Part shown: piece by piece, positions 63,990 through 64,000 of the stretch
How positions within the stretch are numbered: the stretch's first letter is position 1
How the letters are laid out: each line of letters starts with the position of its first letter
Assembly: GCF_900187885.1 (NCBI RefSeq)
Contig: NZ_FYEK01000054.1
Span: 1 to 64,000 of the forward strand
DNA: 64,000 bases
Source of the DNA: Thermoflexus hugenholtzii JAD2
Lineage (GTDB): Bacteria; Chloroflexota; Anaerolineae; Thermoflexales; Thermoflexaceae
Direction of reading: 5' to 3'
Made by a program: the position numbers and the translations under genes
The notes under the pieces: generated by a model
The model's input: the letters and a program-made list of their open reading frames with translations, nothing else
Databases searched by the model: none
Told to the model about the DNA's origin: nothing

Positions 63990-64000
63990 ATGTCTAAGGA
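63990..64000 (+). CDS. Start of an unidentified gene (partial)
   Basis: An ATG followed by TCTAAG (Met-Ser-Lys) lies 8 bases after GGGGAAG, a plausible ribosome binding site, and 91 bases after the TATCAT -10. Only three complete codons are inside the window, so the product cannot be identified. Confidence 0.4.

Overview
The window looks like the chromosome of a thermophilic Chloroflexota bacterium (Anaerolineae/Thermoflexus-like). This is inferred from the high GC content, the zinc-binding forms of S14, L36, L24, S4 and adenylate kinase, the protein families present, and a secreted protein ending in the Chloroflexota-style YLPIVL tail. No rRNA gene is present to confirm it.

Region 1 (1-18144) is a nearly continuous S10-spc-alpha ribosomal superoperon on the + strand: tuf 3' end, rpsJ, rplC, rplD, rplW, rplB, rpsS, rplV, rpsC, rplP, rpmC, rpsQ, rplN, rplX, rplE, rpsN, rpsH, rplF, rplR, rpsE, rpmD, rplO, secY, adk, map, rpmJ, rpsM, rpsK, rpsD, rpoA, rplQ, truA, rplM, rpsI. 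Three things are unusual. A frameshifted MNT-type nucleotidyltransferase gene lies between rplN and rplX. infA is missing between map and rpmJ. rplC and rplD are separated by a 152-nt spacer. A strong bidirectional hairpin ends the block.

Region 2 (18231-46400) holds housekeeping and accessory genes in short units. They include a nitrilase-family amidohydrolase, a solute-binding lipoprotein, an inositol monophosphatase, a cold-shock protein behind an attenuator-like leader, a MoeA/periplasmic-binding-like fusion, and a PaaR-type repressor with its operator followed by paaABCD. Further on are a class A PBP, a family 5 uracil-DNA glycosylase, a slipin, folD, an eIF-2B-like protein, a lone Flp pilin, a CpXC protein, a PyrK-like electron-transfer subunit, a Nudix hydrolase, folC and lon. 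Gaps carry a dispersed palindromic repeat family. Between the Nudix gene and folC is a graveyard of Uma2, nucleotidyltransferase and DUF433 fragments.

Region 3 (46412-63068) is less GC-rich and encodes cell-surface glycan synthesis: six glycosyltransferase-type genes, two large polytopic membrane proteins, a coiled-coil protein, a secreted FG-GAP propeller protein and two decayed methyltransferases. Many genes overlap by a few bases, so the block probably behaves as one translationally coupled operon. Its composition and decay suggest an acquired, fast-changing locus. The window ends with a shortened IS5-like element and a promoter reading out toward a new gene.

Most of the window is ordinary. 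The best candidates for new biology are the nucleotidyltransferase inside the ribosomal operon, the cspA leader terminator, the recurring TGNTAGAAT promoter motif, the dispersed palindromic repeats and the coupled glycan/propeller operon.
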